Shown one piece after another: positions 46,052 to 56,072 of a DNA stretch of 64,000 nt. The stretch's first letter is position 1. Every line of letters begins with the position of its first letter. The stretch lies in assembly GCF_900607235.1 (NCBI RefSeq), contig NZ_LR027848.1:919241-983240 (forward strand). Reading direction: 5' to 3'. This DNA is from Olivibacter jilunii. Its GTDB lineage: Bacteria > Bacteroidota > Bacteroidia > Sphingobacteriales > Sphingobacteriaceae. The notes beneath the pieces were generated by a model. That model was not told the DNA's origin. It saw only the letters and a list, made by a program, of their open reading frames with translations, and did no database searches. A program made the position numbers and the translations under genes.

Positions 46052-47083
46052 TTATCCAAATGGATTTTTCTCTTTTAAATAAACTTCCCAAGCCCAAGCC
46101 GAACGCATCATTTCCTCCACATCCAATTCGGCTTTCCACCCCAATTCCGTCAATGATTTAGAGACATCTCCCCACACTTTTTCGATGTCTCCTGCACGGC
46201 GTGGGCCAATTTGATAATTCAGTTTTACGCCTGTTGACGATTCGAAGGCCCTGATAATTTCGAGCACGGACAAACCTTTACCCGTACCGATGTTGAATAC
46301 TTCATAATTGGCTTTGGCCTTATGTTCTTCTAAACGTTTTATGGCCGCTACGTGTGCCTTTGCGAGGTCTACAACATGGATATAATCCCTAATGGCTGAT
46401 CCATCGGGTGTATCATAGTCATTTCCGAACACGGTAACTTTTTCTCGCTTTCCAATTGCTGTCTGTGTAATGAAGGGTACAAGGTTTTGAGGTACACCTA
46501 ATGGCAATTCGCCGATTAAAGCACTGGCATGTGCTCCCACAGGATTAAAATAACGTAAAGCAATGATATGATAATTGGCAAAAGCCTTGGCCGTATCGCT
46601 TAAGATTTCTTCAGCTACCTGTTTAGTATTACCGTAGGGCGATTCAGCTTTTTGAACCGGTGCGCTTTCGGTTACCGGTAATTCCTTAGGCTGCCCATAA
46701 ACTGTACAGCTTGAGGAGAATACAAAATTGATATCGCGATCCTTAAATGCATTTAATAGATTGAGTAAAGAAAAGAAATTGTTTCGATAGTACTTGATCG
46801 GTTCTTCTACAGATTCGCCAACCGCTTTGCTGGCCGCGAAATGAATGAGTCCGGTGATATCCGGGTTATTCTTTACAAATTCGATTACCTTTTGTTCGTT
46901 GCAGAGGTCAAATTCATGAAACTCCGGGCTATTTCCGGTGATGGAAGCTATTTGTTTCAAAACCCCTTTATTAGAATTCGATAAATTATCAATAATAACA
47001 GGCGTGTAACCTGCATTTTGTAATTCTACAACGGTATGCGATCCGATATATCCCGTACCGCCGGTAACCAAAATTTTGCTCAT
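46052..47083 (-). CDS. galE: UDP-glucose 4-epimerase
   Basis: 343 residues. Motifs: LVTGGTGYIGSHTVVELQ, IDNLSNS, HFAASKAVGESVEEP, FSSSCTVYGQPKELPVTE (Ser-Cys-Thr, Tyr-x3-Lys in SPYGNTKQVAEEIL), ALRYFNPVGAHASALIGE, GSAIRDYIHVVDLAKAH. Typical length for bacterial GalE. It interconverts UDP-glucose and UDP-galactose for surface polysaccharide. Only 14 bases from the upstream decarboxylase gene, so they are one transcript. Confidence 0.95.
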   Translation of the reverse strand: MSKILVTGGTGYIGSHTVVELQNAGYTPVIIDNLSNSNKGVLKQIASITGNSPEFHEFDLCNEQKVIEFVKNNPDITGLIHFAASKAVGESVEEPIKYYRNNFFSLLNLLNAFKDRDINFVFSSSCTVYGQPKELPVTESAPVQKAESPYGNTKQVAEEILSDTAKAFANYHIIALRYFNPVGAHASALIGELPLGVPQNLVPFITQTAIGKREKVTVFGNDYDTPDGSAIRDYIHVVDLAKAHVAAIKRLEEHKAKANYEVFNIGTGKGLSVLEIIRAFESSTGVKLNYQIGPRRAGDIEKVWGDVSKSLTELGWKAELDVEEMMRSAWAWEVYLKEKNPFG

Positions 47084-47097
47084 ATAATCGATTTTAA

Positions 47098-48081
47098 TTA
47101 ATGCTTGTTATAATACGTAAAATCTTTGTGTTTTATTTCTTTTTCGGGAAGTGATTTAAAATATTTATAAGTCTTTTGCAGACCTTCCTCCCGTCCAATC
47201 TTAGGTTCCCATCCTAGAATTTCCTTCGCTTTTGTTATATCGGGTCTTCTTTGTTTAGGATCATCGATCGGTAGGTCACGATAAACTAGTTTCTGATTCG
47301 TTCCTGTCAGTCTTATTATTTCTTCACCAAATTGCTTGATGGTTATTTCATCAGGATTTCCTATGTTTACGGGTTGTGTATAATCACTCATTAATAACCG
47401 GTAAATGCCATCTATTTGATCGTCCACATAACAAAACGAACGTGTTTGTGAGCCGTCTCCGAATACGGTTAGGTCTTCACCTCGCAAGGCTTGTCCTATA
47501 AAAGCAGGTAAAACCCTTCCATCGTTTAGTCGCATACGCGGACCGTAAGTGTTAAATATTCGAACAATCCGTGTATCCAATCCATGAAACGTATGGTAAG
47601 CCATGGTAATAGCTTCCTGAAAACGCTTAGCCTCATCATATACCCCGCGAGGACCTACCGGATTTACATTTCCCCAATATTCTTCCGGCTGCGGACTTAC
47701 CGTAGGATCGCCATATACTTCTGACGTGGATGCTACTAAAATGCGCGATTGTTTAGAACGTGCTAAGCCGAGTAAATTGTGGGTGCCTAAGGAACCGACT
47801 TTTAATGTCTGAATTGGAATTTTTAGATAATCAATCGGACTAGCAGGAGATGCGAAATGTAAAATATAATCTAGGCGCCCCGGTACGTAGACAAATTTGG
47901 AAACATCATGATTGTAAAACTCAAAATTTTCCAGTTTGAATAAATGCTCGATATTTCGTAAATCCCCGGTTATTAGATTGTCCATTCCGATTACATGGAA
48001 ATCCTCTTTGATAAAACGATCGCATAAATGTGATCCAAGGAAACCAGCTGCCCCGGTAATTAATATGCGCTTTCTTGACAT
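47098..48081 (-). CDS. UDP-glucuronate decarboxylase (UDP-xylose synthase)
   Basis: 327 residues. Matches UXS-type [106 protein letters not shown] (Tyr-x3-Lys), [24 protein letters not shown]. The PASP and VSPQ motifs separate it from RfbB and GalE. It makes UDP-xylose from UDP-glucuronate. First gene of the minus-strand sugar cluster; divergent from waaA over a 123-base spacer. Confidence 0.93.
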   Translation of the reverse strand: MSRKRILITGAAGFLGSHLCDRFIKEDFHVIGMDNLITGDLRNIEHLFKLENFEFYNHDVSKFVYVPGRLDYILHFASPASPIDYLKIPIQTLKVGSLGTHNLLGLARSKQSRILVASTSEVYGDPTVSPQPEEYWGNVNPVGPRGVYDEAKRFQEAITMAYHTFHGLDTRIVRIFNTYGPRMRLNDGRVLPAFIGQALRGEDLTVFGDGSQTRSFCYVDDQIDGIYRLLMSDYTQPVNIGNPDEITIKQFGEEIIRLTGTNQKLVYRDLPIDDPKQRRPDITKAKEILGWEPKIGREEGLQKTYKYFKSLPEKEIKHKDFTYYNKH

Positions 48082-48204
48082 GCTTTAATAAATGTTTGGA
48101 ATATTCTTTGGCGAAGATAAACAAATTGAATATAATTGCCGTTTCTTATAAAAAACTATCAGGGCCTTGTCTGTCCTTAAAATGATTCATAATCTTCTAA
48201 CAGC

Positions 48205-49446
48205 ATGTGGATATTGTATAATTTGGGTATTTTTTTGGGACAGTTTTTTGTGCTCATTGCCGCACCCTTTAATGCGCGGGTTCGGAAATGGAAAGAAGGC
48301 CGGCAAGGCTTGTTTAAGTTGATCGCCAGTAAAGTAGACTCATCAAAGAAACACACTTGGTTTCATTTTGCTTCCTTAGGCGAATTTGAGCAAGGCCGCA
48401 CTGTTTTGGAAGCCTATAGAACACATTTTCCTAACAAGCTAGTGGTAGTTACTTTCTTTTCTCCATCCGGCTACGAGGTGCGAGCTAACTATGCCAAAGC
48501 GGATTATGTGTTTTATCTCCCCGCAGACACACCCGCCAATGCCAAGAGGTTTATCGAGCTCATCAATCCAGAAGAAGTGTTCTTCGTAAAGTATGAATTT
48601 TGGCACAATTATTTTAAGGCGCTTCATAATCGGCGAATTCCCCTTTATTTAGTTTCGGCTATATTCCGGAAAGGGCAATTTTATTTCACTTGGTATGGCC
48701 GACTTTTTAGATCGACTTTGCGCTATGTGACTTTTTATTTCGCTCAAAATCAGGAAAGTGTTGCTTTGCTGCATAGTATTGGTCTTAAAAATGTTTCGTT
48801 AACGGGTGACACCCGATTCGATCGCGTGGCGCTCCTCTCGCAGCATAAACGCGAGATAGAGGTTGTTTCCCGTTTTGTTGACGGACATAAAGTTCTAGTG
48901 GCGGGGAGTACTTGGTTGCCCGATGAAGAATTGATTATGTCTTTGCGACAGGTTTATCCCGAATGGAAAATAGTGATTGCGCCACATATTGTTGATGCCG
49001 CTCATTTAAATGAAATTGATAGCCGATTTAAACAGAGTGTGCGGTTCTCCACGTTAAATAGTAGCGTTCATCCAAAAGATAATGCGAATGCTTTTGTACT
49101 AATTATAGACAACATAGGTATGCTCTCCTACTTGTATAGTTATGCAGATGTCGCTTATATTGGTGGTGGTTTCGGCGTTGGAATTCATAATATATTGGAG
49201 GCGGCAACTTATGGCGTTCCGGTAATTTTTGGCCCTCACTATCACAAATTTCAAGAAGCAAAAGACCTAATTGCAGCCAAAGCAGCTTTTAGCATTCGCA
49301 ACTTACAAGAGTTTGTAGCAGTGTTTGAACGTTTGCAAGAAATAGAGATTAGACAGGAGGCGGGGAATCGAGCGTATGGCTATGTACAACAACAGGCTGG
49401 TGCTACGGCGAAGATTATCGATTATTTGGCTGGAAATCGAGAGTAG
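48205..49446 (+). CDS. waaA: 3-deoxy-D-manno-octulosonic acid (Kdo) transferase
   Basis: 413 residues. A membrane-anchoring N-terminus (about 1-22), then the GT30 fold: WFHFASLGEFEQGRTVLEAY (the E-x-x-Q-G signature region), VTFFSPSGYEVR, YLPADTPANAKRFIE, FVKYEFWHNY, GDTRFDRV, VAGSTWLPDEE, APHIVDAAHL, FVLIIDNIGMLSYLYSYADVAYIGGGFGVGIHNILEAATYGVPVIFGPHYHKFQEA. It attaches Kdo to lipid A at the inner membrane. Position beside sugar-nucleotide genes fits outer-membrane glycan synthesis. Confidence 0.95.
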   Translation: MWILYNLGIFLGQFFVLIAAPFNARVRKWKEGRQGLFKLIASKVDSSKKHTWFHFASLGEFEQGRTVLEAYRTHFPNKLVVVTFFSPSGYEVRANYAKADYVFYLPADTPANAKRFIELINPEEVFFVKYEFWHNYFKALHNRRIPLYLVSAIFRKGQFYFTWYGRLFRSTLRYVTFYFAQNQESVALLHSIGLKNVSLTGDTRFDRVALLSQHKREIEVVSRFVDGHKVLVAGSTWLPDEELIMSLRQVYPEWKIVIAPHIVDAAHLNEIDSRFKQSVRFSTLNSSVHPKDNANAFVLIIDNIGMLSYLYSYADVAYIGGGFGVGIHNILEAATYGVPVIFGPHYHKFQEAKDLIAAKAAFSIRNLQEFVAVFERLQEIEIRQEAGNRAYGYVQQQAGATAKIIDYLAGNRE

Positions 49447-49536
49447 GTCCGTAGTTGGGTGCAGTGGTGGCATTTACTCGACCATTCTTGAAAGTAGAAG
49501 GAATAAGGTGCGACTAACAACTGCTAATACATCGGC

Positions 49537-50376
49537 TCAAATCACTTTCGCTTCTCTGATTTTCCTCCTAAAGAGCTTGCCTGGTAAATATTTACTGGCC
49601 CAAATCGCTTTAATTTCACTTCCCGCTATAAATATTTCTTCTTTTTGTTTGTCTAAATGAGGGATCAAGCGTTTCACGAACTCGGATACTGACATTGCTT
49701 TGATGTGGACATCATCTTTCTTTTGATATTTTTCACCATTGCCTATTAGTGCTTTTTCGCCCAATGAGGTGTTTACGAAACCAGGGCATACCATACTAAT
49801 GTGTATGTTGTCGTCGTAGATTTCCGGTCGCAGGGATTCGAAATAACCATGTAATGCATGTTTGGATGCTGCATAAGAAGATCTAAATCGCGTTCCAATT
49901 TTTCCCATCAAGCTGCTTATAACTATGATATGCCCTCTGCCCTGTTGTTGCATGGCGGGTAATACCGCTTGGGTTATGGCTACAGGTCCCCAATAATTAA
50001 TGTCCATAATCTTTTGTGCCACGGATAACTTTGTGTCTATGGCTAAGGCCCGTTGGGTTACACCGGCGGAATGGATCAATGTGTCGATTCTGCCAAATAT
50101 GCGTAATGCTTCCAGTGCTTTTTCGGGCAGGGAAGTTTCGTCTTCTAAATCAAGAGGTAACACATGGACATTCATGGGATTGCCTTTGCAGGCTGCTTTT
50201 ACTTGGTATAGCTTGTCTCTCGAACGGGCAGAAATGATAAGCTTAGCGCCTATAGAAGCATAGTACTTGGCCAAGCCTTCTCCTATTCCGGCTGAAGCGC
50301 CAATAATCCAAATAACTCGATGACCGGCAGGTATTATATTTTTTTTAGATCTTTTCATGTTCATATCCTTCTTCAA
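49537..50376 (-). CDS. SDR-family NAD(P)-dependent oxidoreductase
   Basis: 279 residues in the longest frame. WIIGASAGIGEGLAKYYASIG (cofactor site), LIHSAGVTQRAL (NAG-like), ISSLMGKIGTRFRSSYAASKHALHGYFESLR (catalytic Ser and YxxxK) and VCPGFVNTSLGEKAL. It resembles DHRS7/YqjQ-type SDRs that act on sterol-like or lipid substrates; the substrate is not known. Its start overlaps the end of hemW by up to 32 bases; ATGs at 50364 and 50358 are alternative starts and would shorten the overlap. Either way the two are coupled. Confidence 0.85.
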   Translation of the reverse strand: MKKDMNMKRSKKNIIPAGHRVIWIIGASAGIGEGLAKYYASIGAKLIISARSRDKLYQVKAACKGNPMNVHVLPLDLEDETSLPEKALEALRIFGRIDTLIHSAGVTQRALAIDTKLSVAQKIMDINYWGPVAITQAVLPAMQQQGRGHIIVISSLMGKIGTRFRSSYAASKHALHGYFESLRPEIYDDNIHISMVCPGFVNTSLGEKALIGNGEKYQKKDDVHIKAMSVSEFVKRLIPHLDKQKEEIFIAGSEIKAIWASKYLPGKLFRRKIREAKVI

Positions 50377-51496
50377 TAAAAAGTTCGGAAGCGATGTAAT
50401 CGGCCATCAATTTTCCTGAAACGGTCAGTTTTAGGCAATCGCGCTCCCTATATATTTTGTTATCTTCTTCAAACTGCTTCGCATTGCTTACAACATAGCC
50501 CAGGGCGGCACTTCCGTAGAGACGTTCGAGGTATTCTAGATCGAGCCCCCACATTGTTCGTAAAGAAGTCATGATATACTCATTGATCCGATCGATTTCA
50601 GATAATGTCTCGACCTCAGCAGGAACACGCTGATGGTTTATCGATGTTATATACTGCTGGTTGTTATTGATATTCCATTGCCGTTGTAATCCATTGAACG
50701 AATGAGCGGAAGGACCTATTCCTAAATAGGGCTTTGATTTCCAGTAATTTGTGTTGTGTTTTGCATAACGACTCGGTAATGCAAAATTTGAAATTTCGTA
50801 ATGCTCATAAGCATAGCCGTCCAGCGTTTCAATGAGTTGAAGAAATTGTGCTGCCGCCTGTTCATCGTCCATTTTTTTATATTTTCCTACCTTTATGAGA
50901 TGGGCTAAGGCTGTTTTTGGCTCTACTGTCAAACTGTAAGCAGAGATATGCGGAATGTGAAGCTGTACGAGTTTCTGTATATTGTTTAACCATTTTTCAT
51001 CGGTTAACAAAGGATAGCCATAAATTAAGTCGGCTGTGATATCTTCAAAACCGGCATCCTGTACTCGCTTTATCGCACTATCGGCTTCTTGAGCAGTATG
51101 CGCACGGTTCATCCATTTCAGATCTTCGTCATAGAACGACTGGATACCAATACTGAATCTGTTAATGGAAGTTCTTCGAAAAGCTTCAATCTTTGTTTTG
51201 CCTAAGTCGTCCGGATTTGCTTCCAGGGTGATTTCAACCGTATTGCTAATGTCGTAATGGCGACTTGCCTCATCCAGTAAGAAACTGATTTCCGATGCTT
51301 CTAAGATCGAAGGCGTGCCTCCGCCAAAATAGATTGTATTAATTCGATCGGTGGGAAGATAGCTCGATTGTAAGCGCAGTTCTTTCGCCATGGCTTCCAA
51401 CATTTCATTTTTGTACTTGATTGAAGTGCTGAAATGAAAATCACAGTAGTGACATGCTTGTTTGCAAAAAGGTATATGAAAGTAAATACCGCCCAT
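50345..51496 (-). CDS. hemW: Radical SAM heme chaperone HemW
   Basis: 383 residues. The radical SAM cluster motif is FCKQACHYCDF (Cys11, Cys15, Cys18), preceded by IYFHIPF. IYFGGGTPSILEAS, EITLEANPDDL, RFSIGIQSFYDEDLKWMNRAH and GYPLLTDEKWLNNIQ follow. The HemW C-terminal domain (about 290-383) is complete. The extra Cys present in HemW but not HemN (CxxxCxxC plus F in CDF) fits a heme chaperone rather than coproporphyrinogen oxidase. Transcribed with the SDR gene downstream. Confidence 0.92.
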   Translation of the reverse strand: MGGIYFHIPFCKQACHYCDFHFSTSIKYKNEMLEAMAKELRLQSSYLPTDRINTIYFGGGTPSILEASEISFLLDEASRHYDISNTVEITLEANPDDLGKTKIEAFRRTSINRFSIGIQSFYDEDLKWMNRAHTAQEADSAIKRVQDAGFEDITADLIYGYPLLTDEKWLNNIQKLVQLHIPHISAYSLTVEPKTALAHLIKVGKYKKMDDEQAAAQFLQLIETLDGYAYEHYEISNFALPSRYAKHNTNYWKSKPYLGIGPSAHSFNGLQRQWNINNNQQYITSINHQRVPAEVETLSEIDRINEYIMTSLRTMWGLDLEYLERLYGSAALGYVVSNAKQFEEDNKIYRERDCLKLTVSGKLMADYIASELFIEEGYEHEKI

Positions 51497-51548
51497 GCCT
51501 GCAAAGTTAAGGCAATGGAATGGATTTATTCTTCATCGTTAACTCATT

Positions 51549-52175
51549 TTATATAGGCTTCTTTTCCGGGATCGTCCAGAAGTAAATAGTAGATTCGCCA
51601 ACTTTGATTTTTTTCTCAGGCTGCCAATCCCCCATATCAAATTCGTTTGAGACAATACGCGTACCGGGTTTTAATTGTTCCAATAGTTTTGGACGCAGTT
51701 TTAAATTGACATAGGGAAGCAGATACAGCGTCACCACGGATGCTTTACTGAAATCCACGTCAAAAAGATCTTGCTGTAGGAACTGAACCTTGTCGCTAAC
51801 ACCTTCTTTCTGTGCATTTCGATTCGCTTCCTTAATTCTATTCGGATCTATATCTACGCCAACACCGGTGGCTCCATACTCTTTAGCTGCCGTAATAACG
51901 ATCCGGCCGTCTCCGCAACCTAAATCATATATCAAGTCGTTTTTGTTTACCTGGGCAATTTGTAGCATCGCTTCAACAACCGCTGGTTTACTGGCTACGT
52001 AAGGAACATCCAAAGATTGTTCTGTCCCGGTCTTCTTAGTAGAACAGGAAAGGAGTCCAAGGCATGTTGATAAAAAAAGTATGATAGCTAGCGGAAGTTT
52101 TTCTGCTAACTTCGAACGTTTATTTAAGTCGACAACCATATAATGTGTTAAGGTCTGTGGTAAAAGTTTTGACAT
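51549..52175 (-). CDS. Class I SAM methyltransferase with a lipoprotein-type signal
   Basis: 208 residues in the longest frame; an ATG at 52139 (residue 13) is a likelier start. An N-terminal basic stretch and hydrophobic helix end in the lipobox GLLSCSTKK (Cys44 of the long form). The rest is a compact Rossmann methyltransferase: LIYDLGCGDGRIVITAA (SAM loop), GVGVDIDPNRIKEANRN, VQFLQQDLF, VVTLYLLPYVNLKL. Thus the enzyme appears to be exported and lipid-anchored, which is unexpected for a SAM-dependent protein. Whether it is really exported needs testing. Target unknown. It lies upstream of hemW on the same strand (52-base gap). Confidence 0.75.
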   Translation of the reverse strand: MSKLLPQTLTHYMVVDLNKRSKLAEKLPLAIILFLSTCLGLLSCSTKKTGTEQSLDVPYVASKPAVVEAMLQIAQVNKNDLIYDLGCGDGRIVITAAKEYGATGVGVDIDPNRIKEANRNAQKEGVSDKVQFLQQDLFDVDFSKASVVTLYLLPYVNLKLRPKLLEQLKPGTRIVSNEFDMGDWQPEKKIKVGESTIYFWTIPEKKPI

Positions 52176-52710
52176 AAAGGTACAACAATCGTACCTAATT
52201 TCTAATGTATTTTACCTTTTAAGACGCTGTTTCACTTAAACAGCTTCTTGAACGTAGATGCGCAATGCGATCATCGCACTTTGTGATGAAATTGTTATGC
52301 ATCTGATAGATTTTGAGTAAATGGATTATTACGATTTTTTAATATCTTTGGCGGGCTGTTCTTATTTCATTATCTAAAGCATATAGGTACCGCATACAGG
52401 TTAGGGACGTAATTGCCGGGAGCGTGAAATTTCAAAAGATGAATAAGAATCCCCTTGACAAAATCGTTGTTTTGAAAGATACATTGAAAAGACTACGCTA
52501 TATATCTTTAAAAATTAAATAACATCTGGATGAATATCCACCATTTTATATCACAAGAAAATACGAGTTTTATCAATCCCTTATTTATCTTGTATACTTT
52601 CCCCCCAAATAACATAGCTACCCAATTTTGCGTCGTTGTTAATGACGACCCACAAGTTGAGGAATTGTACGGGCAAAATAATGTAAATACTTATCAATAA
52701 TTATATACAA
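52176..52710. other. 535-base gap upstream of pyrH; no clear gene
   Basis: No ribosomal-protein genes precede pyrH here, unlike in many bacteria. The gap has a TATCTTTG -7-like box at 52343-52350, a hairpin GCTGTTT/AAACAGC near 52228-52246, and two small ATG frames of 27 codons each (52439-52522 and 52530-52613) with no recognisable similarity. If the TATCTTTG is the pyrH promoter, its leader would be about 360 bases long. I cannot assign a function. Confidence 0.3.
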
Positions 52711-53418
52711 ATGAAATACAAACGTATCCTACTTAAACTTAGCGGAGAAGCTTTAATGGGTAACAAACAGTACGGTATCGATATCGACCGTGTCGCCCAG
52801 TACGCACAAGACATAAAAGCTGTCTATGATGAAGGGGTAGAGATTGCAATTGTTATTGGAGGCGGAAACATTTACCGTGGACTGAGTGCAGAAAAAGCAG
52901 GGATGGATCGTGTGCAAGCTGACTACATGGGCATGCTGGCCACCGTCATCAACAGCATGGCTTTACAGGATGCGTTAGAAAAGGCTGGCATGAAAACGCG
53001 CCTGCTCACAGCGATAAAAATGGAGCAGATTTGCGAGCCGTTTATCCGAAGAAGGGCAGTAAGGCATCTGGAAAAAGGTAGAATCGTAATTTTTGGTGCC
53101 GGTACTGGAAACCCATACTTTACTACGGATACGGCGGCTTCTTTAAGAGCTATTGAAATCAATGCGGATGTTGTGTTAAAAGGTACTCGGGTAGACGGTA
53201 TCTATACTGCCGATCCGGAAAAGGATCCTAATGCAACTAAGTTTGACCAGATTACCTTCCAAGATGTATATAATCAAGGATTGAATGTAATGGATATGAC
53301 AGCCTTTACTTTATGCCAAGAGAATAAATTGCCGATTATCGTATTTGACATGAACAAAAGTGGCAATTTAGTTCGTTTAGCACAAGGCGAGCTAATAGGT
53401 ACTTTGGTAAAAGACTAA
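52711..53418 (+). CDS. pyrH: UMP kinase
   Basis: 235 residues. Family motifs: [88 protein letters not shown]. The bacterial enzyme is a hexamer of the amino-acid-kinase fold, distinct from eukaryotic UMP/CMP kinase. It makes UDP for nucleotide synthesis. The gene is convergent with argH, with a large inverted repeat between. Confidence 0.96.
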   Translation: MKYKRILLKLSGEALMGNKQYGIDIDRVAQYAQDIKAVYDEGVEIAIVIGGGNIYRGLSAEKAGMDRVQADYMGMLATVINSMALQDALEKAGMKTRLLTAIKMEQICEPFIRRRAVRHLEKGRIVIFGAGTGNPYFTTDTAASLRAIEINADVVLKGTRVDGIYTADPEKDPNATKFDQITFQDVYNQGLNVMDMTAFTLCQENKLPIIVFDMNKSGNLVRLAQGELIGTLVKD

Positions 53419-53436
53419 GGCAGCTTAAAGGAGTGG

Positions 53437-53494
53437 GATGTAGGGTATAAGGCTTATGGTTAATTTGATAACCTTATGCGTTATGCCCTACATC
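53437..53494. terminator. Imperfect inverted repeat between convergent pyrH and argH
   Basis: Arms of 26 bases (53437-53462 and 53469-53494) pair with about four mismatches, around a 6-base loop. It could end transcription from both sides, although no long T-run is present. Confidence 0.5.
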
Positions 53495-53508
53495 TTCACC
53501 TTTCGTCC

Positions 53509-54840
53509 TTATTGAAGCAATTCCTTTAAGGCTCGGTCCACTTTATGGAAACCAAATTCGCCCAGGACCTTATCGAAGAGGTTTTTTATTTCTTTGTTTT
53601 GTAAGTTTCCGATGCTCCCTTCGTGCGTGTGCTTTACTTCCTTAATGGGTTTAAAAGTCCCTTTTTCTATTGCCAAACCGATGTTTTTATAAGCCTCTCT
53701 AAAAGGGACGCCTTGTAACACTTCATGATTCACCACTTCTACACTGAATAAGTAGTTGTATTTTGGATCCTCGAGAATATTTGTATTGACTTTAATATTG
53801 CTCAGCATTAAGTGCATCATTTGAAGGCAGTCGTTGATGGATTGAAAGGCAGGAAATAAATTCTCTTTCAGCAACTGCAAGTCTCGATGATATCCCGAAG
53901 GAAGATTTGTGGTCATCAAAGCGATTTCATTTGGCAAGGCCTGGATTTTATTGCAGCGAGCTCGGATAAGTTCAAAGACGTCCGGGTTTTTTTTATGGGG
54001 CATGATGCTGGATCCTGTGGTCAATTTATCGGGAAAACTAATGAATCCGAAATTTTGATTCATATATAGGCAGGCATCCATGGCCATTTTTGCTAGTGAC
54101 GCGGCGATTGCACTCATTCCTTGTGCTAAGACTCGTTCTGTCTTTCCACGGCCCATCTGTGCGTATACAACGTTGTAGTTTAAGGTCTCAAAACCCAATA
54201 ATTCGGTGGTTAATGTTCTGTTCAATGGAAAGGAAGAACCATAGCCTGCTGCGGAACCCAAAGGGTTCTTATTGCATATCTTCCAAGCGGCCAACATAAG
54301 CTCCAGATCGTCTACTAAGCTTTCAGCGTAAGCACCAAACCAAAGCCCAAATGAGGAAGGCATAGCAATTTGCAAATGGGTATACCCCGGCATTAACACT
54401 TCCCGGTATTGATTACTTAGTTCTATGAGTAGCTCGAATAAAAACTTAGTATTTTCTACAATTTGTTTGATCTCGTTTCTAAAGTAAAGTTTGAGGTCGA
54501 CCAATACCTGATCGTTTCTTGAACGACCACTGTGTATTTTCTTTCCGGCATCTCCGATACGTTGCGTGAGCAATAGCTCAATCTGAGAGTGAACGTCCTC
54601 CACATGCTCATCAATTGTAAAACCACCCGTCTCAATTTCGCGATAAATCTTTTTGAGCTCTTCTTGAATAACCGCTAGTTCGTCTTTTGTCAATAGGCCA
54701 ATGCTTTCGAGCATCTGCGTATGCGCCAGGGATCCTAATACATCAAAAGGAGCCAAAAATATATCAAGTGCTCGATCGTTTCCTACTGTGAATTTTTCGA
54801 CCGATTGCTCTACTTCCGTTTCTTTTTGCCAAAGTTTCAT
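53509..54840 (-). CDS. argH: Argininosuccinate lyase
   Basis: 443 residues. Fumarase-superfamily motifs: SGRSRNDQVLVDLKLY, MPGYTHLQIAMPSSFG, NPLGSAAGYGSSFPLNR, and the signature TGSSIMPHKKNPDVFELIRAR (flexible catalytic loop with SSxMPxKxN). It cleaves argininosuccinate to arginine and fumarate, the last step. Last gene of the arg operon; the spacing to argE (163 bases) is the largest inside the cluster, so an internal promoter is possible. Confidence 0.96.
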   Translation of the reverse strand: MKLWQKETEVEQSVEKFTVGNDRALDIFLAPFDVLGSLAHTQMLESIGLLTKDELAVIQEELKKIYREIETGGFTIDEHVEDVHSQIELLLTQRIGDAGKKIHSGRSRNDQVLVDLKLYFRNEIKQIVENTKFLFELLIELSNQYREVLMPGYTHLQIAMPSSFGLWFGAYAESLVDDLELMLAAWKICNKNPLGSAAGYGSSFPLNRTLTTELLGFETLNYNVVYAQMGRGKTERVLAQGMSAIAASLAKMAMDACLYMNQNFGFISFPDKLTTGSSIMPHKKNPDVFELIRARCNKIQALPNEIALMTTNLPSGYHRDLQLLKENLFPAFQSINDCLQMMHLMLSNIKVNTNILEDPKYNYLFSVEVVNHEVLQGVPFREAYKNIGLAIEKGTFKPIKEVKHTHEGSIGNLQNKEIKNLFDKVLGEFGFHKVDRALKELLQ

Positions 54841-55003
54841 ATGTAAATAATTTGTCTTTGAAAGGTCATATGAATGTCCAGATTATTTTCATTCGAGTTT
54901 GTGTTTTGCAGTCATGGACATTTCATAAGAAATTAAAATTCAAAATTAAAAAGTAAAAAAGCCATTAGCCGAGTGCCAATCTCCGATTGCTGATAACCGA
55001 AAG

Positions 55004-56071
55004 TTAATTGCTAATAGCTAAGACCTTGCTTAGCAAAGCTACATAAAGTTCTATTCCCTCTTCAATTTCGCGAAGATATATAAATTCATCCGCACTATGA
55101 GAGCGGGCGGAATCACCGGGACCCATTTTTAAAGACGGCACCGGAATGAGCGCTTGGTCACTCATGGTGGGCGACCCATATGTTTTCCTGCCTAAAGCCA
55201 CTCCCGCTTTCACAAAAGGATGGTCTTTTGTTATTGATGAAGGATTGAGTCGAGTGGATCTCGGCTGTACATCGCTTGCCACATATTGGCGGATGATAGC
55301 CAGTACTTCTTCATTGGAATAAGCATCGGTTGTGCGCACGTCCACTACATAACTGCAGGTTGCCGGGACTACATTATGTTGGGATCCGGCATTGATGACT
55401 GTTACACTCATTTTTATAGGGCCGAAGATAGCGGATTCTTTAGGGAATTTATAGGCGCGGAACCACTCAATGTCTTTCATGGCTTTATAGATCGCATTAT
55501 CGCCTTCTTCTCTTGCTGCATGTCCTGACGCCCCCTGGGCCATGCAGTCAAGTACCATTAGCCCTTTTTCGGCAATGGCGAGATGCATCTCCGTGGGCTC
55601 ACCTACAATGGCAAAATCTATGGGCTCTAATAAGGGAAATATCAGCTCAATTCCATTCCTTCCTGAGATTTCTTCCTCTGCAGTTGCTGCTATGCATATA
55701 TTGTAATGGAGTTCTTGTAAAGGATAAAAATGTAAGAAAGTTGCGATGAGAGAGACTAGCGGTCCACCTGCATCGTTACTTCCCAAGCCATATAATTTAC
55801 CATCGCTTACAGCTGCTTTAAAGGGATCGCGGGAGTAACCTGTATTCGGTTTTACTGTGTCGTGGTGAGAATTTAATAAAATTGTGGGTTTACGCTTGTC
55901 ATAAAACTGATTGTAAGCCCAAACGTTATTTAACTTCCTATAACAGGGTATATCCCGCTCTTGGAAGAAGCGCTGAATTCGATCTGCTGTCCCGGTTTCT
56001 TCCTTGCTGAAAGATGGAATTTCAATTAGGTCTTTCAATAAATTGATGCTATCCCTTATTAATGCGTCCAT
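55004..56071 (-). CDS. argE: M20-family deacylase, ArgE-type (N-acyl-citrulline or acyl-ornithine)
   Basis: 355 residues. Zinc ligands of the M20 family: LLNSHHDTVKPNTG (His-x-Asp), GLGSNDAGGPLVSL (bridging Asp), AATAEEEISGRNG (catalytic Glu pair), IVGEPTEMHLAI (Asp/Glu), and MGPGDSARSHSADEFI (His). All are present. Because the operon carries argF' (a carbamoyltransferase for acyl-ornithine) and no normal OTC, the substrate is probably N-acyl-citrulline, not acyl-ornithine. Next to proC with a 1-base gap. Confidence 0.88.
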   Translation of the reverse strand: MDALIRDSINLLKDLIEIPSFSKEETGTADRIQRFFQERDIPCYRKLNNVWAYNQFYDKRKPTILLNSHHDTVKPNTGYSRDPFKAAVSDGKLYGLGSNDAGGPLVSLIATFLHFYPLQELHYNICIAATAEEEISGRNGIELIFPLLEPIDFAIVGEPTEMHLAIAEKGLMVLDCMAQGASGHAAREEGDNAIYKAMKDIEWFRAYKFPKESAIFGPIKMSVTVINAGSQHNVVPATCSYVVDVRTTDAYSNEEVLAIIRQYVASDVQPRSTRLNPSSITKDHPFVKAGVALGRKTYGSPTMSDQALIPVPSLKMGPGDSARSHSADEFIYLREIEEGIELYVALLSKVLAISN

Positions 56072-56072
56072 C

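Noticed and set aside
46014-46139. N-terminal extension of rfbB
   Set aside because: It overlaps galE and does not resemble any RfbB sequence; the ATG at 46013 fits the family.
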